Assembly: GCA_943737045.1 (NCBI GenBank)
Contig: CALSFV010000013.1
Coordinates: 1,402,501 to 1,466,500 of the forward strand
DNA: 64,000 nucleotides
Origin: Parapristionchus giblindavisi
Taxonomy: Eukaryota; Nematoda; Chromadorea; Rhabditida; Diplogasteridae
Direction of reading: 5' to 3'
In this document: one piece after another, positions 1-13,431 of the stretch
How positions within the stretch are numbered: the first letter of the stretch is position 1
Layout of the letters: each line of letters opens with the position of its first letter
The notes under the pieces: generated by a model
The model's input: only the letters and a program-made list of their open reading frames with translations
Told to the model about the DNA's origin: nothing
Database searches by the model: none
Program-made: the position numbers and the translations under genes

Positions 1-3000
1 AAACATCTTTAAAATTAAATATTTTATTTGCTGCCATGGCCTACTAGTGGATTCTTGATCTTGAAACTCTTCTCGGCCTTTTGGCTAAGATGGGGTTAGT
101 GAAAAGTATGACAGAGCCTTTTACAAAACAACAGTATGGAAAATACTCAATTATCGATACAGATTTCATAAACATCTTTAAAATTAAATATTTTATTTGC
201 TTCCACGGCTTACTAGTGGATTCTTGATCTTGAAACTCTTCTCGGCCTTTTGGCTAAGATGGGGTTAGTGAAAAGTATGACAGAGCCTTTTACAAAACAA
301 CAGTATGGAAAATACTCAATTATCGATTCAGATTTCATAAACATCTTTAAAATTAAATATTTTATTTGCTTCCACGGCTTACTAGTGGATTCTTGATCTT
401 GAAACTCTTCTCGGCCTTTTGGCTAAGATGGGGTTAGTGAAAAGTATGACAGAGCCTTTTGCAAAACAACAGTATGGAAAATACTCAATTGTCGATTCAT
501 ATTTCATAAACATCTTTAAAATTAAATATTTTATTCGCTGCGATGGCCTACTAGTGGATTCCCGATCTTGAAACTCTTCTCGGCCTTTTGGCTAAGATGG
601 GGTTAGTGAAAAGTATGACAGAGCCTTTTACAAAACAACAGTATGGAAAATACTCAATTATCGATTCAGATTTCATAAACATCTTTAAAATTAAATATTT
701 TATTTGCTTCCAGGGCTTACTAGTGGATTCTTGATCTTGAAACTCTTCTCGGCCTTTTGGCTAAGATGGGGTTAGTGAAAAGTATGACAGAGCCTTTTAC
801 AAAACAACAGTATGGAAAATACTCAATTATCGATTCAGATTTCATAAACATCTTTAAAATTAAATATTTTATTTGCTTCCACGGCTTACTAGTGGATTCT
901 TGATCTTGAAACTCTTCTCGGCCTTTTGGCTAAGATGGGGTTAGTGAAAAGTATGACAGAGCCTTTTGCAAAATAACAGTATGGAAAATACTCAATTATC
1001 GATTCAGATTTCATAAACATCTTTAAAATTAAATATTTTATTTGCTGCGATGGCCTACTAGTGGATTCTCGATCTTGAAACTCTTCTCGGCCTTTTGGCT
1101 AAGATGGGGTTAGTGAAAAGTATGACAGAGCCTTTTGCAAAACAACAGTATGGAAAATACTCAATTGTCGATACAGATTTCATAAACATCTTTAAAATTA
1201 AATATTTTATTTGCTTCCACGGCTTACTAGTGGATTCTTGATCTTGAAACTCTTCTCGGCCTTTTGGCTAAGATGGGGTTAGTGAAAAGTATGACAGAGC
1301 CTTTTACAAAACAACAGTATGGAAAATACTCAATTATCGATTCAGATTTCATAAACATCTTTAAAATTAAATATTTTATTTGCTTCCACGGCTTACTAGT
1401 GGATTCTCGATCTTGAAACTCTTCTCGGCCTTTTGGCTAAGATGGGGTTAGTGAAAAGTATGACAGAGCCTTTTGCAAAACAACAGTATGGAAAATACTC
1501 AATTATCGATTCAGATTTCTTAAACATCTTTAAAATTAAATATTTTACTTGCAGCGATGGCCTACAACAGGATTCTCGATCTTACAACTCCTCTCGGCCT
1601 TTTGGCTAAGATGGGGTTAGTGAAAAGTATGACAGAGCCTTTTGCAAAACAACAGTATGGAAAATACTCAATTATCGATTCAGATTTCATAAACATCTTT
1701 AAAATTAAATATTTTGTTTGCTGCGATGGCCTACTAGTGGATTCTCGATCTTGAAACTCTTCTCGGCCTTTTGGCTAAGATGGGGTTAGTGAAAAGTATG
1801 ACAGAGCCTTTTGCAAAACAACAGTATGGAAAATACTCAATTATCGATTCAGATTTCATAAACATCTTTAAAATTAAATATTTTGTTTACTGCGATGGCC
1901 TACTAGTGGATTCTCGATCTTGAAACTCTTCTCGGCCTTTTGGCTAAGATGGGGTTAGTGAAAAGTATGACAGAGCCTTTTGCAAAACAACAGTATGGAA
2001 AATACTCAATTATCGATTCAGATTTCATAAACATCTTTAAAATTAAATATTTTATTTGCTGCTATGGCCTACTAGTGGATTCTCGATCTTGAAACTCTTC
2101 TCGGCCTTTTGGCTAAGATGGGGTTAGTGAAAAGTATGACAGAGCCTTTTGCAAAACAACAGTATGGAAAATACTCAATTATCGATTCATATTTCATAAA
2201 CATCTTTAAAATTAAATATTTTATTTGCTGCGATGGCCTACTAGTGGATTCCCGATCTTGAAACTCTTCTCGGCATTTTGGCTAAGATGGGGTTAGTGAA
2301 AAGTATGACAGAGCCTTTTACAAAACAACAGTATGGAAAATACTCAATTATCGATTCAGATTTCATAAACATCTTTAAAATTAAATATTTCATTTGCAGC
2401 GATGGCCTACTACTGGATTCTCGATCTTGAAACTCTTCTCGGCCTTTTGGCTAAGATGGGGATGGTGAAAAGTATGACAGAGCCTTTTGCAAAACAACAG
2501 TATGTAACATACTCAATTATCGATTCAGATTTCATAAACATCTTTAAAATTAAATATTTTATTTGCAGCGATGGCCTACAACAGGATTCTCGATCTTACA
2601 ACTCCTCTCGGCCTTTTGGCTAAGATGGGGTTAGTGAAAAGTATGACAGAGCCTTTTGCAAAACAACAGTATGGAAAATACTCAATTATCGATTCAGATT
2701 TCATAAACATCTTTAAAATTAAATATTTTATTTGCTGCGATGGCCTACTAGTGGATTCTCGATCTTGAAACTCTTCTCGGCCTTTTGGCTAAGATGGGGT
2801 TAGTGAAAAGTATGACAGAGCCTTTTACAAAACAACAGTATGGAAAATACTCAATTATCGATTCATATTTCATAAACATCTTTAAAATTAAATATTTTAT
2901 TTTCTGCGATGGCCTACTAGTGGATTCCCGATCTTGAAACTCTTCTCGGCCTTTTGGCTAAGATGGGGTTAGTGAAAAGTATGACAGAGCCTTTTACAAA

Positions 3001-6000
3001 ACAACAGTATGGAAAATACTCAATTATCGATTCATATTTCATAAACATCTTTAAAATTAAATATTTTATTTGCTGCGATGGCCTACTAGTGGATTCCCGA
3101 TCTTGAAACTCTTCTCGGCCTTTTGGCTAAGATGGGGTTAGTGAAAAGTATGACAGAGCCTTTTGCAAAACAACAGTATGGAAAATACTCAATTATCGAT
3201 TCAGATTTCATAAACATCTTTAAAATTAAATATTTTATTTGCTGCGATGGCCTACTAGTGGATTCCCGATCTTGAAACTCTTCTCGGCCTTTTGCCTAAG
3301 ATGGGGTTAGTGAAAAGTATGACAGAGCCTTTTGCAAAACAACAGTATGGAAAATACTCAATTATCGATTCAGATTTCATAAACATCTTTAAAATTAAAT
3401 ATTTTATTTGCTGCCATGGCCTACTAGTGGATTCTTGATCTTGAAACTCTTCTCGGCCTTTTGGCTAAGATGGGGTTAGTGAAAAGTATGACAGAGCCTT
3501 TTACAAAACAACAGTATGGAAAATACTCAATTATCGATACAGATTTCATAAACATCTTTAAAATTAAATATTTTATTTGCTTCCACGGCTTACTAGTGGA
3601 TTCTTGATCTTGAAACTCTTCTCGGCCTTTTGGCTAAGATGGGGTTAGTGAAAAGTATGACAGAGCCTTTTACAAAACAACAGTATGGAAAATACTCAAT
3701 TATCGATTCAGATTTCATAAACATCTTTAAAATTAAATATTTTATTTGCTTCCACGGCTTACTAGTGGATTCTTGATCTTGAAACTCTTCTCGGCCTTTT
3801 GGCTAAGATGGGGTTAGTGAAAAGTATGACAGAGCCTTTTGCAAAACAACAGTATGGAAAATACTCAATTGTCGATTCATATTTCATAAACATCTTTAAA
3901 ATTAAATATTTTATTCGCTGCGATGGCCTACTAGTGGATTCCCGATCTTGAAACTCTTCTCGGCCTTTTGGCTAAGATGGGGTTAGTGAAAAGTATGACA
4001 GAGCCTTTTACAAAACAACAGTATGGAAAATACTCAATTATCGATTCAGATTTCATAAACATCTTTAAAATTAAATATTTTATTTGCTTCCAGGGCTTAC
4101 TAGTGGATTCTTGATCTTGAAACTCTTCTCGGCCTTTTGGCTAAGATGGGGTTAGTGAAAAGTATGACAGAGCCTTTTACAAAACAACAGTATGGAAAAT
4201 ACTCAATTATCGATTCAGATTTCATAAACATCTTTAAAATTAAATATTTTATTTGCTTCCACGGCTTACTAGTGGATTCTTGATCTTGAAACTCTTCTCG
4301 GCCTTTTGGCTAAGATGGGGTTAGTGAAAAGTATGACAGAGCCTTTTGCAAAATAACAGTATGGAAAATACTCAATTATCGATTCAGATTTCATAAACAT
4401 CTTTAAAATTAAATATTTTATTTGCTGCGATGGCCTACTAGTGGATTCTCGATCTTGAAACTCTTCTCGGCCTTTTGGCTAAGATGGGGTTAGTGAAAAG
4501 TATGACAGAGCCTTTTGCAAAATAACAGTATGGAAAATACTCAATTATCGATTCAGATTTCATAAACATCTTTAAAATTAAATATTTTATTTGCTGCCAT
4601 GGCCTACTAGTGGATTCTCGATCTTGAAACTCTTCTCGGCCTTTTGGCTAAGATGGGGTTAGTGAAAAGTATGACAGAGCCTTTTACAAAACAACAGTAT
4701 GGAAAATACTCAATTATCGATTCAGATTTCATAAACATCTTTAAAATTAAATATTTTATTTGCTTCCACGGCTTACTAGTGGATTCTTGATCTTGAAACT
4801 CTTCTCGGCCTTTTGGCTAAGATGGGGTTAGTGAAAAGTATGACAGAGCCTTTTGCAAAACAACAGTATGGAAAATACTCAATTGTCGATTCATATTTCA
4901 TAAACATCTTTAAAATTAAATATTTTATTTGCTGCGATGGCCTACTAGTGGATTCTCGATCTTGAAACTCTTCTCGGCCTTTTGGCTAAGATAGGGTTAG
5001 TGAAAAGTATGACAGAGCCTTTTGCAAAACAACAGTATGGAAAATACTCAATTGTCGATACAGATTTCATAAACATCTTTAAAATTAAATATTTTATTTG
5101 CTGCGATGGCCTACTAGTGGATTCTCGATCTTGAAACTCTTCTCGGCCTTTTGGCTAAGATGGGGTTAGTGAAAAGTATGACAGAGCCTTTTGCAAAACA
5201 ACAGTATGGAAAATACTCAATTATCGATTCAGATTTCATAAACATCTTTAAAATTAAATATTTTATTTGCTGCGATGGCCTACTAGTGGATTCTCGATCT
5301 TGAAACTCTTCTCGGCCTTTTGGCTAAGATGGGGTTAGTGAAAAGTATGACAGAGCCTTTTGCAAAACAACAGTATGGAAAATACTCAATTGTCGATACA
5401 GATTTCATAAACATCTTTAAAATTAAATATTTTATTTGCTGCGATGGCCTACTAGTGGATTCTCGATCTTGAAACTCTTCTCGGCCTTTTGGCTAAGATG
5501 GGGTTAGTGAAAAGTATGACAGAGCCTTTTGCAAAACAACAGTATGGAAAATACTCAATTATCGATTCAGATTTCATAAACATCTTTAAAATTAAATATT
5601 TTATTTGCTTCCACGGCTTACTAGTGGATTCCCGATCTTGAAACTCTTCTCGGCATTTTGGCTAAGATGGGGTTAGTGAAAAGTATGACAGAGCCTTTTG
5701 CAAAACAACAGTATGGAAAATACTCAATTGTCGATACAGATTTCATAAACATCTTTAAAATTAAATATTTTATTTGCTTCCACGGCTTACTAGTGGATTC
5801 TTGATCTTGAAACTCTTCTCGGCCTTTTGGCTAAGATGGGGTTAGTGAAAAGTATGACAGAGCCTTTTACAAAACAACAGTATGGAAAATACTCAATTAT
5901 CGATTCAGATTTCATAAACATCTTTAAAATTAAATATTTTATTTGCTTCCACGGCTTACTAGTGGATTCTCGATCTTGAAACTCTTCTCGGCCTTTTGGC

Positions 6001-9000
6001 TAAGATGGGGTTAGTGAAAAGTATGACAGAGCCTTTTGCAAAACAACAGTATGGAAAATACTCAATTATCGATTCAGATTTCATAAACATCTTTAAAATT
6101 AAATATTTCATTTGCAGCGATGGCCTACTACTGGATTCTCGATCTTGAAACTCTTCTCGGCCTTTTGGCTAAGATGGGGTTAGTGAAAAGTATGACAGAG
6201 CCTTTTACAAAACAACAGTATGGAAAATACTCAATTATCGATTCAGATTTCATAAACATCTTTAAAATTAAATATTTTATTTGCTTCCACGGCTTACTAG
6301 TGGATTCTCGATCTTGAAACTCTTCTCGGCCTTTTGGCTAAGATGGGGTTAGTGAAAAGTATGACAGAGCCTTTTGCAAAACAACAGTATGGAAAATACT
6401 CAATTATCGATTCAGATTTCTTAAACATCTTTAAAATTAAATATTTTACTTGCAGCGATGGCCTACAACAGGATTCTCGATCTTACAACTCCTCTCGGCC
6501 TTTTGGCTAAGATGGGGTTAGTGAAAAGTATGACAGAGCCTTTTACAAAACAACAGTATGGAAAATACTCAATTATCGATTCATATTTCATAAACATCTT
6601 TAAAATTAAATATTTTATTTGCTGCGATGGCCTACTAGTGGATTCCCGATCTTGAAACTCTTCTCGGCATTTTGGCTAAGATGGGGTTAGTGAAAAGTAT
6701 GACAGAGCCTTTTACAAAACAACAGTATGGAAAATACTCAATTATCGATTCAGATTTCATAAACATCTTTAAAATTAAATATTTCATTTGCAGCGATGGC
6801 CTACTACTGGATTCTCGATCTTGAAACTCTTCTCGGCCTTTTGGCTAAGATGGGGATGGTGAAAAGTATGACAGAGCCTTTTGCAAAACAACAGTATGTA
6901 ACATACTCAATTATCGATTCAGATTTCATAAACATCTTTAAAATTAAATATTTTATTTGCAGCGATGGCCTACAACAGGATTCTCGAGCTTACAACTCCT
7001 CTCGGCCTTTTGGCTAAGATGGGGTTAGTGAAAAGTATGACAGAGCCTTTTGCAAAACAACAGTATGGAAAATACTCAATTATCGATTCAGATTTCATAA
7101 ACATCTTTAAAATTAAATATTTTATTTGCTGCGATGGCCTACTAGTGGATTCTCGATCTTGAAACTCTTCTCGGCCTTTTGGCTAAGATGGGGTTAGTGA
7201 AAAGTATGACAGAGCCTTTTACAAAACAACAGTATGGAAAATACTCAATTATCGATTCATATTTCATAAACATCTTTAAAATTAAATATTTTATTTTCTG
7301 CGATGGCCTACTAGTGGATTCCCGATCTTGAAACTCTTCTCGGCCTTTTGGCTAAGATGGGGTTAGTGAAAAGTATGACAGAGCCTTTTACAAAACAACA
7401 GTATGGAAAATACTCAATTATCGATTCATATTTCATAAACATCTTTAAAATTAAATATTTTATTTGCTGCGATGGCCTACTAGTGGATTCCCGATCTTGA
7501 AACTCTTCTCGGCCTTTTGGCTAAGATGGGGTTAGTGAAAAGTATGACAGAGCCTTTTGCAAAACAACAGTATGGAAAATACTCAATTATCGATTCAGAT
7601 TTCATAAACATCTTTAAAATTAAATATTTTATTTGCTGCGATGGCCTACTAGTGGATTCCCGATCTTGAAACTCTTCTCGGCCTTTTGCCTAAGATGGGG
7701 TTAGTGAAAAGTATGACAGAGCCTTTTACAAAACAACAGTATGGAAAATACTCAATTATCGATTCATATTTCATAAACATCTTTAAAATTAAATATTTTA
7801 TTTGCTGCGATGGCCTACTAGTGGATTCCCGATCTTGAAACTCTTCTCGGCCTTTTGGCTAAGATGGGGTTAGTGAAAAGTATGACAGAGCCTTTTACAA
7901 AACAACAGTATGGAAAATACTCAATTATCGATTCATATTTCATAAACATCTTTAAAATTAAATATTTTATTTGCTTCCACGGCTTACTAGTGGATTCTTG
8001 ATCTTGAAACTCTTCTCGGCTTTTACAAAACAACAGTATGGAAAATACTCAATTATCGATTCATATTTCATAAACATCTTTAAAATTAAATATTTTATTT
8101 GCTGCGATGGCCTACTAGTGGATTCCCGATCTTGAAACTCTTCTCGGCCTTTTGCCTAAGATGGGGTTAGTGAAAAGTATGACAGAGCCTTTTACAAAAC
8201 AACAGTATGGAAAATACTCAATTATCGATTCATATTTCATAAACATCTTTAAAATTAAATATTTTATTTGCTGCGATGGCCCACTAGTGGATTCCCGATC
8301 TTGAAACTCTTCTCGGCCTTTTGGCTAAGATGGGGTTAGTGAAAAGTATGACAGAGCCTTTTACAAAACAACAGTATGGAAAATACTCAATTATCGATTC
8401 ATATTTCATAAACATCTTTAAAATTAAATATTTTATTTGCTTCCACGGCTTACTAGTGGATTCTCGATCTTACAACTCTTCTCGGCCTTTTGGCTAAGAT
8501 GGGGTTAGTGAAAAGTATGACAGAGCCTTTTACAAAACAACAGTATGGAAAATACTCAATTATCGATTCAGATTTCATAAACATCTTTAAAATGAAACAT
8601 TTTATTTGCTGCGATGGCCTACTAGTGGATTCTCGATCTTGAAACTTCTCGGCCTTTTGGCTAAGATGGGGTTAGTGAAAAGTATAACAGAGCCTTTTAC
8701 AAAACAACAGTATGGAAAATACTCAATTATCGATTCAGATTTCATAAACATCTTTAAAATTAAATATTTTATTTGCTTCCACTGCTTACTAGTGGATTCT
8801 CGATCTTGAAACTCTTCTCGGCCTTTTGGCTAAGATGGGGTTAGTGAAAAGTATGACAGAGCCTTTTACAAAACAACATTACGGAACATACTCAATTATC
8901 GATTCATATTTCATAAACATCTTTAAAATTAAATATTTTATTTGCTGCGATGGCCTACTAGTGGATTCTCGATCTTGAAACTCTTCTCGGCCTTTTGGCT

Positions 9001-10055
9001 AAGATGGGGTTAGTGAAAAGTACGACAGAGCCTTTTACAAAACAACAGTATGGAAAATACTCAATTATCGATTCATATTTCATAAACATCTTTAAAATTA
9101 AATATTTTATTTGCTGCGATGGCCCACTAGTGGATTCCCGATCTTAAAACTCTTCTCGACCTTTTGGCTAAGATGGGGTTAGTGAAAAGTATGACAGAGC
9201 CTTTTACAAAACAACAGTATGGAAAATACTCAATTATCGATTCATATTTCATAAGCATCTTTAAAATTAAATATTTTATTTGCTGCGATGGCCTACTAGT
9301 GGATTCCCGATCTTGAAACTCTTCTCGGCCTTTTGGCTAAGATGGGGTTAGTGAAAAGTATGACAGAGCCTTTTACAAAACAACAGTATGGAAAATACTC
9401 AATTATCGATTCATATTTCATAAACATCTTTAAAATTAAATATTTTATTTGCTGCGATGGCCTACTAGTGGATTCCCGATCTTGAAACTCTTCTCGGCCT
9501 TTTGGCTAAGATGGGGTTAGTGAAAAGTATGACAGAGCCTTTTACAAAACAACAGTATGGAAAATACTCAATTATCGATTCATATTTCATAAGCATCTTT
9601 AAAATTATATATTTTATTTGCTGCGATGGCCTACTAGTGGATTCCCGATCTTGAAACTCTTCTCGGCATTTTGGCTAAGATGGGGTTAGTGAAAAGTATG
9701 ACAGAGCCTTTTACAAAACAACAGTATGGAAAATACTCAATTATCGATTCATATTTCATAAACATCTTTAAAATTAAATATTTTATTCGCTGCGATGGCC
9801 TACTAGTGGATTCCCGATCTTGAAACTCTTCTCGGCATTTTGGCTAAGATGGGGTTAGTGAAAAGTATGACAGAGCCTTTTACAAAACAACAGTATGGAA
9901 AATACTCAATTATCGATTCATATTTCATAAACATCTTTAAAATTAAATATTTTATTTGCTGCGATGGCCTACTAGTGGATTCCCGATCTTGAAACTCTTC
10001 TCGGCATTTTGGCTAAGATGGGGTTAGTGAAAAGTATGACAGAGCCTTTTACAAA
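1..10055 (+). repeat. U2-snRNA-headed 169-bp tandem satellite array
   Basis: About 59 head-to-tail monomers repeat with a 169-bp period. Each contains CTCGGCCTTTTGGCTAAGAT, identical to the 5' stem-loop I end of U2 snRNA (about U2 nucleotides 8-27). It is followed by non-U2 sequence (GGGGTTAGTGAAAAGTATGA), an AT-rich middle, and a junction around GGCCTACTAGTGGATTC. The U2 branch-site-pairing segment and Sm site are absent, so these are not U2 genes. Blocks of monomers recur: positions 1 to about 1100 recur 3380 bp on (20 monomers), and about 2200-3300 recurs near-identically 4394 bp on (26 monomers). Irregular units are a 50-bp deletion near 8018-8024 and small deletions near 8645 and 10058. 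Because 169 is not a multiple of 3, the short reading frames in the array are by-products. The array runs off the left edge of the window. Confidence 0.95.
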
Positions 10056-10103
10056 ACAATGGAACATACACAATTATCGATTCAGATTTCATAAACATCT
10101 TTG

Positions 10104-10345
10104 AAAGGCTCTGTCATACTTTTCACCATCCCTATCTTAGCCAAAAGGCCGAGAAGAGTTGTAAGATCGAGAATCCACTAGTAGGCCATCGCAGCAAATA
10201 AAATATTTAATTTTAAACATGTTTATGAAATCTGAATCGATTATTGAGTATGTTCCGTAATGTTGTTTTGTGAAAGGCCCTCTTATACTTTTCACTAACC
10301 CCATCTTAGCCAAAAGGCCGAGAAGAGCATCGCAGCAAATAGAAT
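10104..10345 (-). repeat. Inverted satellite monomers at the array edge
   Basis: Immediately after the last direct monomer the satellite turns round. The U2-like motif appears in reverse at about 10136-10155 and again at about 10304-10323, with the reverse of the ACTAGTGG junction between them. The direct-to-inverted switch at about 10103 makes a head-to-head junction, and the inverted units abut the first NeSL-like element. Confidence 0.9.
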
Positions 10346-10384
10346 ATTTAATTTTAAAGATTGTTAGTCTTCGATCCACAGGTC

Positions 10385-12120
10385 ACCTTTCTGTTTGTTT
10401 CTTCTCGTCAATATGCCTCCTCCCAATCATTCCTCACCATCGATTGGCCCTTCCCTACTGTCGCCTATTATTCTTCACATCCCGATCCCTCTCGCCTCTT
10501 TGAATTTCGGGTGTGTTTGATTCGGGTGTGTCTCTAGTGTAGTCTCCAATCGTCGGTCTTTGATCTTTGCTCGTCATTCTCCTCTCGCGACTATGCCTCC
10601 TACCCGTTCCTCCCCCTCGATTAGCCGTCCTCTCTCGCCCATTGTTCTTCGTGCCCCCCTCTCCCTCGTCTCGTTCACGTGCTTTTACTGTGTGCGTGGA
10701 CCCAAGCCTACCCACAGGGAGTTTCGGAGGAAATAAGACCTGTCCAAGCACGTGAAACTCTACCATCCAGGAGGAACGGTCGTCATAAGATGCTCGATAT
10801 GCTCGTTAGAAGGACGACTACGATCAGTGAGGTCCACGATGCCACTGCCTCCACTTCTGTCCCTCGTGCGTCACCTTCTCGCCCTATAACCCACGCCAGA
10901 GTTCGCGCCACGACCACGTCCGTCCCTCGCAACCCGTCCCAGTGCCATCACCACGTCTAGCAAGGACCACAAGGACGACCGCCGCCCCGGCTACAAGGAC
11001 CAGACGTACCCGCGCAGCACCTCCAAGGACACCCAGCTCTTCCTCGGTGAGTACTGTACCTTCCGTTTCCCTCTCGTCAATCCACCTTTCTGATGACGAG
11101 AGGGATCAAAGATCACCGGGGAGGACTGTTTTAGGAGTAAGCAGAAGTAGAGATAGAAGTGGAGATATGAATGGGAGTATTGATCGTGTCACTTCCTCCA
11201 TCCATTCCAGACAATCGCCTTTCTCTCCATCCCGTGGTCACGTGTGCACGAGCCCCTCTCTCTCTATCCACGTGCAAGGATCACCGCGGCCAAGGACCAA
11301 TGGAACAACCAACCACCAGTTCGTTTCCCCTTCATCTTCCCACCGTTCGGGCATACCCTCTGAGGTTTGCCCCTCAACATCCATTGGGTTACACTCTCCC
11401 TCTGGAAGTCCCATCCACTCCCCACCCGGGGCCCATAAACCCAACCGTACACTACGCTGCAACGTGCACCAGGTCGCCATCCGTAACCGTCACAACAAGA
11501 TCGTTGACCGTCTCAAGGATGCGACGAAGACGCCTGCGAATGGATGGGCTAACATGGAATGCCTGCGAATGGATGGGCTGGATGGCTTGTAAGTTTGATT
11601 CGACCATCCCCGGTTGTAACTCGACCCTGAGACCTGATATCGTTATGGTAGACAATGACACTAATACTTGTACTATCGTAGATTTCGTTTGCCCCTTCGA
11701 GAACCGACCGCAGGCGATCTACGAAGCGGGACAAGGTCACCAAGTACGAGCCTATCCGTACGGCCATGGAGCAGAAGGGATACAACACCACCGTACATCC
11801 CTTCGTGGTAGGATCGCTCGAATTCTGGGACAACGGGAACGAGAGCGCCCTCCAAGCTCTACGTGTTCGCCCCGCCTACTCCGAGTTGAAGAGACTCCTC
11901 ATGATCTCAGATGTCATTGCTTCATCCAATGACATCTACCGTAAACACGTCTCCAGACCCGACTAGATGGTGTTCGGTATCGAGATCCTGCCACTCCATC
12001 ACTCACAGTACTCACCCATGTCCCTCGTCGAGTCGCTGGAGTCCCAAGACTCAAGTAGATCTTATATTGCCTTTTCCCACGTCCCCATACTATTCTGTAA
12101 CATTTGCTTCTTTTGACTAA
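10385..12120 (+). mobile_element. NeSL/Utopia-like non-LTR retroelement remnant 1
   Basis: The 5' part (CCTCCCAATCATTCC, then CGATTGGCCCTTCCC) matches the start of the element at 19.55 kb. Around 10706-10800 is a decayed zinc-finger region: a K-H-V-K-L-Y-H segment then C-S-I-C, parallel to the intact version in element 2 but broken by an in-frame TAA after FRRK. A Ser/Pro/Arg-rich stretch follows, then a C-terminal restriction-like endonuclease region near 11607-11966. The reverse transcriptase expected between them is missing. Family knowledge: Utopia elements (NeSL clade) insert specifically into U2 snRNA genes. Here the element is flanked by U2-like motifs at about 10320 (inverted) and 12712. 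The Utopia assignment is inference from domains plus flanks. Confidence 0.6.
11607..11966 (+). pseudogene. Restriction-like endonuclease domain of retroelement 1, frameshifted
   Basis: The first part has an RPDIV start, an acidic loop and VDFVCPFEN, matching the conserved PD...D and V-D-(V/F)-x-x-P-(F/Y)-E pattern of NeSL/R2-type endonucleases. From about 11730 the homology moves to another frame, reading GYNTTVHPFVVGSL, then WDNGNESALQALRV, ending KHVSRPD and a stop at 11964-11966. The parallel region of element 2 (20947-21232) is in one frame, so the break here is a real frameshift. Non-functional. Confidence 0.6.
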
Positions 12121-12700
12121 TTCCCCCGACCCCAAATCACCAATGAACTTGGTCTGCGTTAGTGACCCTGGGACAACCAAGTTCATCCCCATTGATCATC
12201 AATTTTCACGTAATATTTCACATTTTGAATATTCTCGTTTCACAATTAATTGATAATCTGTACTAATCTGTACCATCTCTAATATCGCTAGTGCGATTGC
12301 ACTAACTTAATTGTGGTCCCATTGACCAAATGTACTCATAAACTTGTCAAATCTGTTCTTATAGGATTACTCTCCGGAGAGGAAGAAACAATAAGTAACG
12401 TATGTAAATTCGACACATCTCACTCCAACGAAATCCATGAGAGGAATATTGACATTGAGAAAAAAGCAGAGATACGAAAGTGAAATGAGAGAGATACTAC
12501 GATTGTCGGTCGTTATCGAAGAGAAGTTGCTTCTGGCGGTCGGACGAGAGGGAGTCTCCTGTCCATCTCCTCCAGTTCTTTGCAGAGGTCCCTCGCGGTC
12601 ACCATGTAGCCCTTATCCAGACCCCTCCAGTATTCATGTACATTTTCATAAATCATTAAAAAATATTAGGTCGATTATGTACTAGAGGAAGCTCGATCTA
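12121..12700. other. Retroelement 3' flank, no gene seen
   Basis: AT-rich sequence follows the retroelement stop. I see no open frame with family similarity and no RNA gene. It runs into the left edge of the composite repeat, beginning with TGTACATTTTCATAAATCAT at about 12638, which also occurs at about 23908. Confidence 0.5.
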
Positions 12701-13249
12701 GAAACTACTCTCGGCCTTTTGGCTAAGATGGGAGTGGGAACTCTTCTTCTGAAAACTATTGACAAATCTCCTATATCTATTTTTCCTGAGTTTTGTTTCA
12801 TGATTCACTATTCGAGAAGGATCAAGTGTAGAGGCTTTGATACTGAAGAACGCCTTCAATAGTTGATCATAAAAAGATAACGAAGAATTATGTATGATAG
12901 AAGTACAACTTGTATGGAACCTCAGCACGCTCATACTAATCAGTCGTTTAGTGGCATCCATTCCAACACCCTAATGGTTCTGTGCTTGATAAAGGTCATT
13001 AAACTGTATCAACAAATCTCTCCTACCCATAGAAATGATATTTCTCTCCGAGAGTATCTTCTAGATGCGCTCTCCTTAAAACGTTACGCTTGTTAGCACA
13101 AAGAAGCCCGAATCATATAATTTTCAAGCATTTTATGGCAATCCTAAGGCGCAGAACACACGTTAACAAAGAGAAAATAAGAATTCATCAAGGTAAAAAA
13201 AAGCAAAAAGAGTTGAGAAGATTTAGGAGAGTTTACCTTTCGCTGATCC

Positions 13250-13329
13250 CTCTCTGTTATTCGAACTTTCTTGCCGACCAACTGCTCGGATTGGCCGTCC
13301 GACCTGTTATCCACTAGACCATGGGTCCC
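13250..13329 (-). repeat. tRNA-like (Gly-GCC-like) sequence, copy 1
   Basis: On the - strand it begins GGGACCCATGGTCTAGTGG, which contains a good pol III A box. It then has an anticodon-arm-like hairpin TCGGA/TCCGA around CGGCCAA (anticodon GCC in place), and ends near GTTCGAAT, a B-box-like element. The T stem and 3' acceptor strand do not pair well, so I call it a tRNA-derived promoter or pseudogene. Two more copies occur at 22071-22152 and 26085-26166 in the same position of the composite repeat. Confidence 0.6.
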
Positions 13330-13387
13330 TATTAACAACCATTTCAAATGATCTAGATATACTTGCCCGGTCCATTTCAGTGCACCC

Positions 13388-13402
13388 CTTATATATAGTG
13401 AT
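13388..13402 (+). promoter_or_regulatory. TATA-like box in the composite repeat, copy 1
   Basis: CCCTTATATATAGTG lies about 100 bp upstream of the short reading frame and is conserved in all three copies that carry the frame (also 22209-22223 and 26224-26238). Conservation across diverged copies suggests function, but no transcript is shown. Confidence 0.35.
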
Positions 13403-13431
13403 TTTGGCCTCGCCCTTTTAACTTCGCGGGC

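Noticed and set aside
1557..8809. Repeated 65-73 aa reading frames beginning MAYNRIL or MAYYWIL in the satellite
   Set aside because: They arise because occasional monomers lack a stop in one frame. The 169-bp period shifts the frame each unit, and the starts and ends track monomer variants, not coding constraint.
1..10055. Satellite monomers as functional U2 snRNA genes
   Set aside because: Only 20-23 nt of U2 are present; the branch-site pairing region, Sm site and 3' stem-loops are missing.
1..10055. CRISPR-like array
   Set aside because: The whole monomer repeats; there are no unique spacers, and the organism is eukaryotic.
10455..10766. Open frame of 103 codons on the - strand
   Set aside because: It is the antisense of the GC-rich retroelement linker, with no domain similarity.
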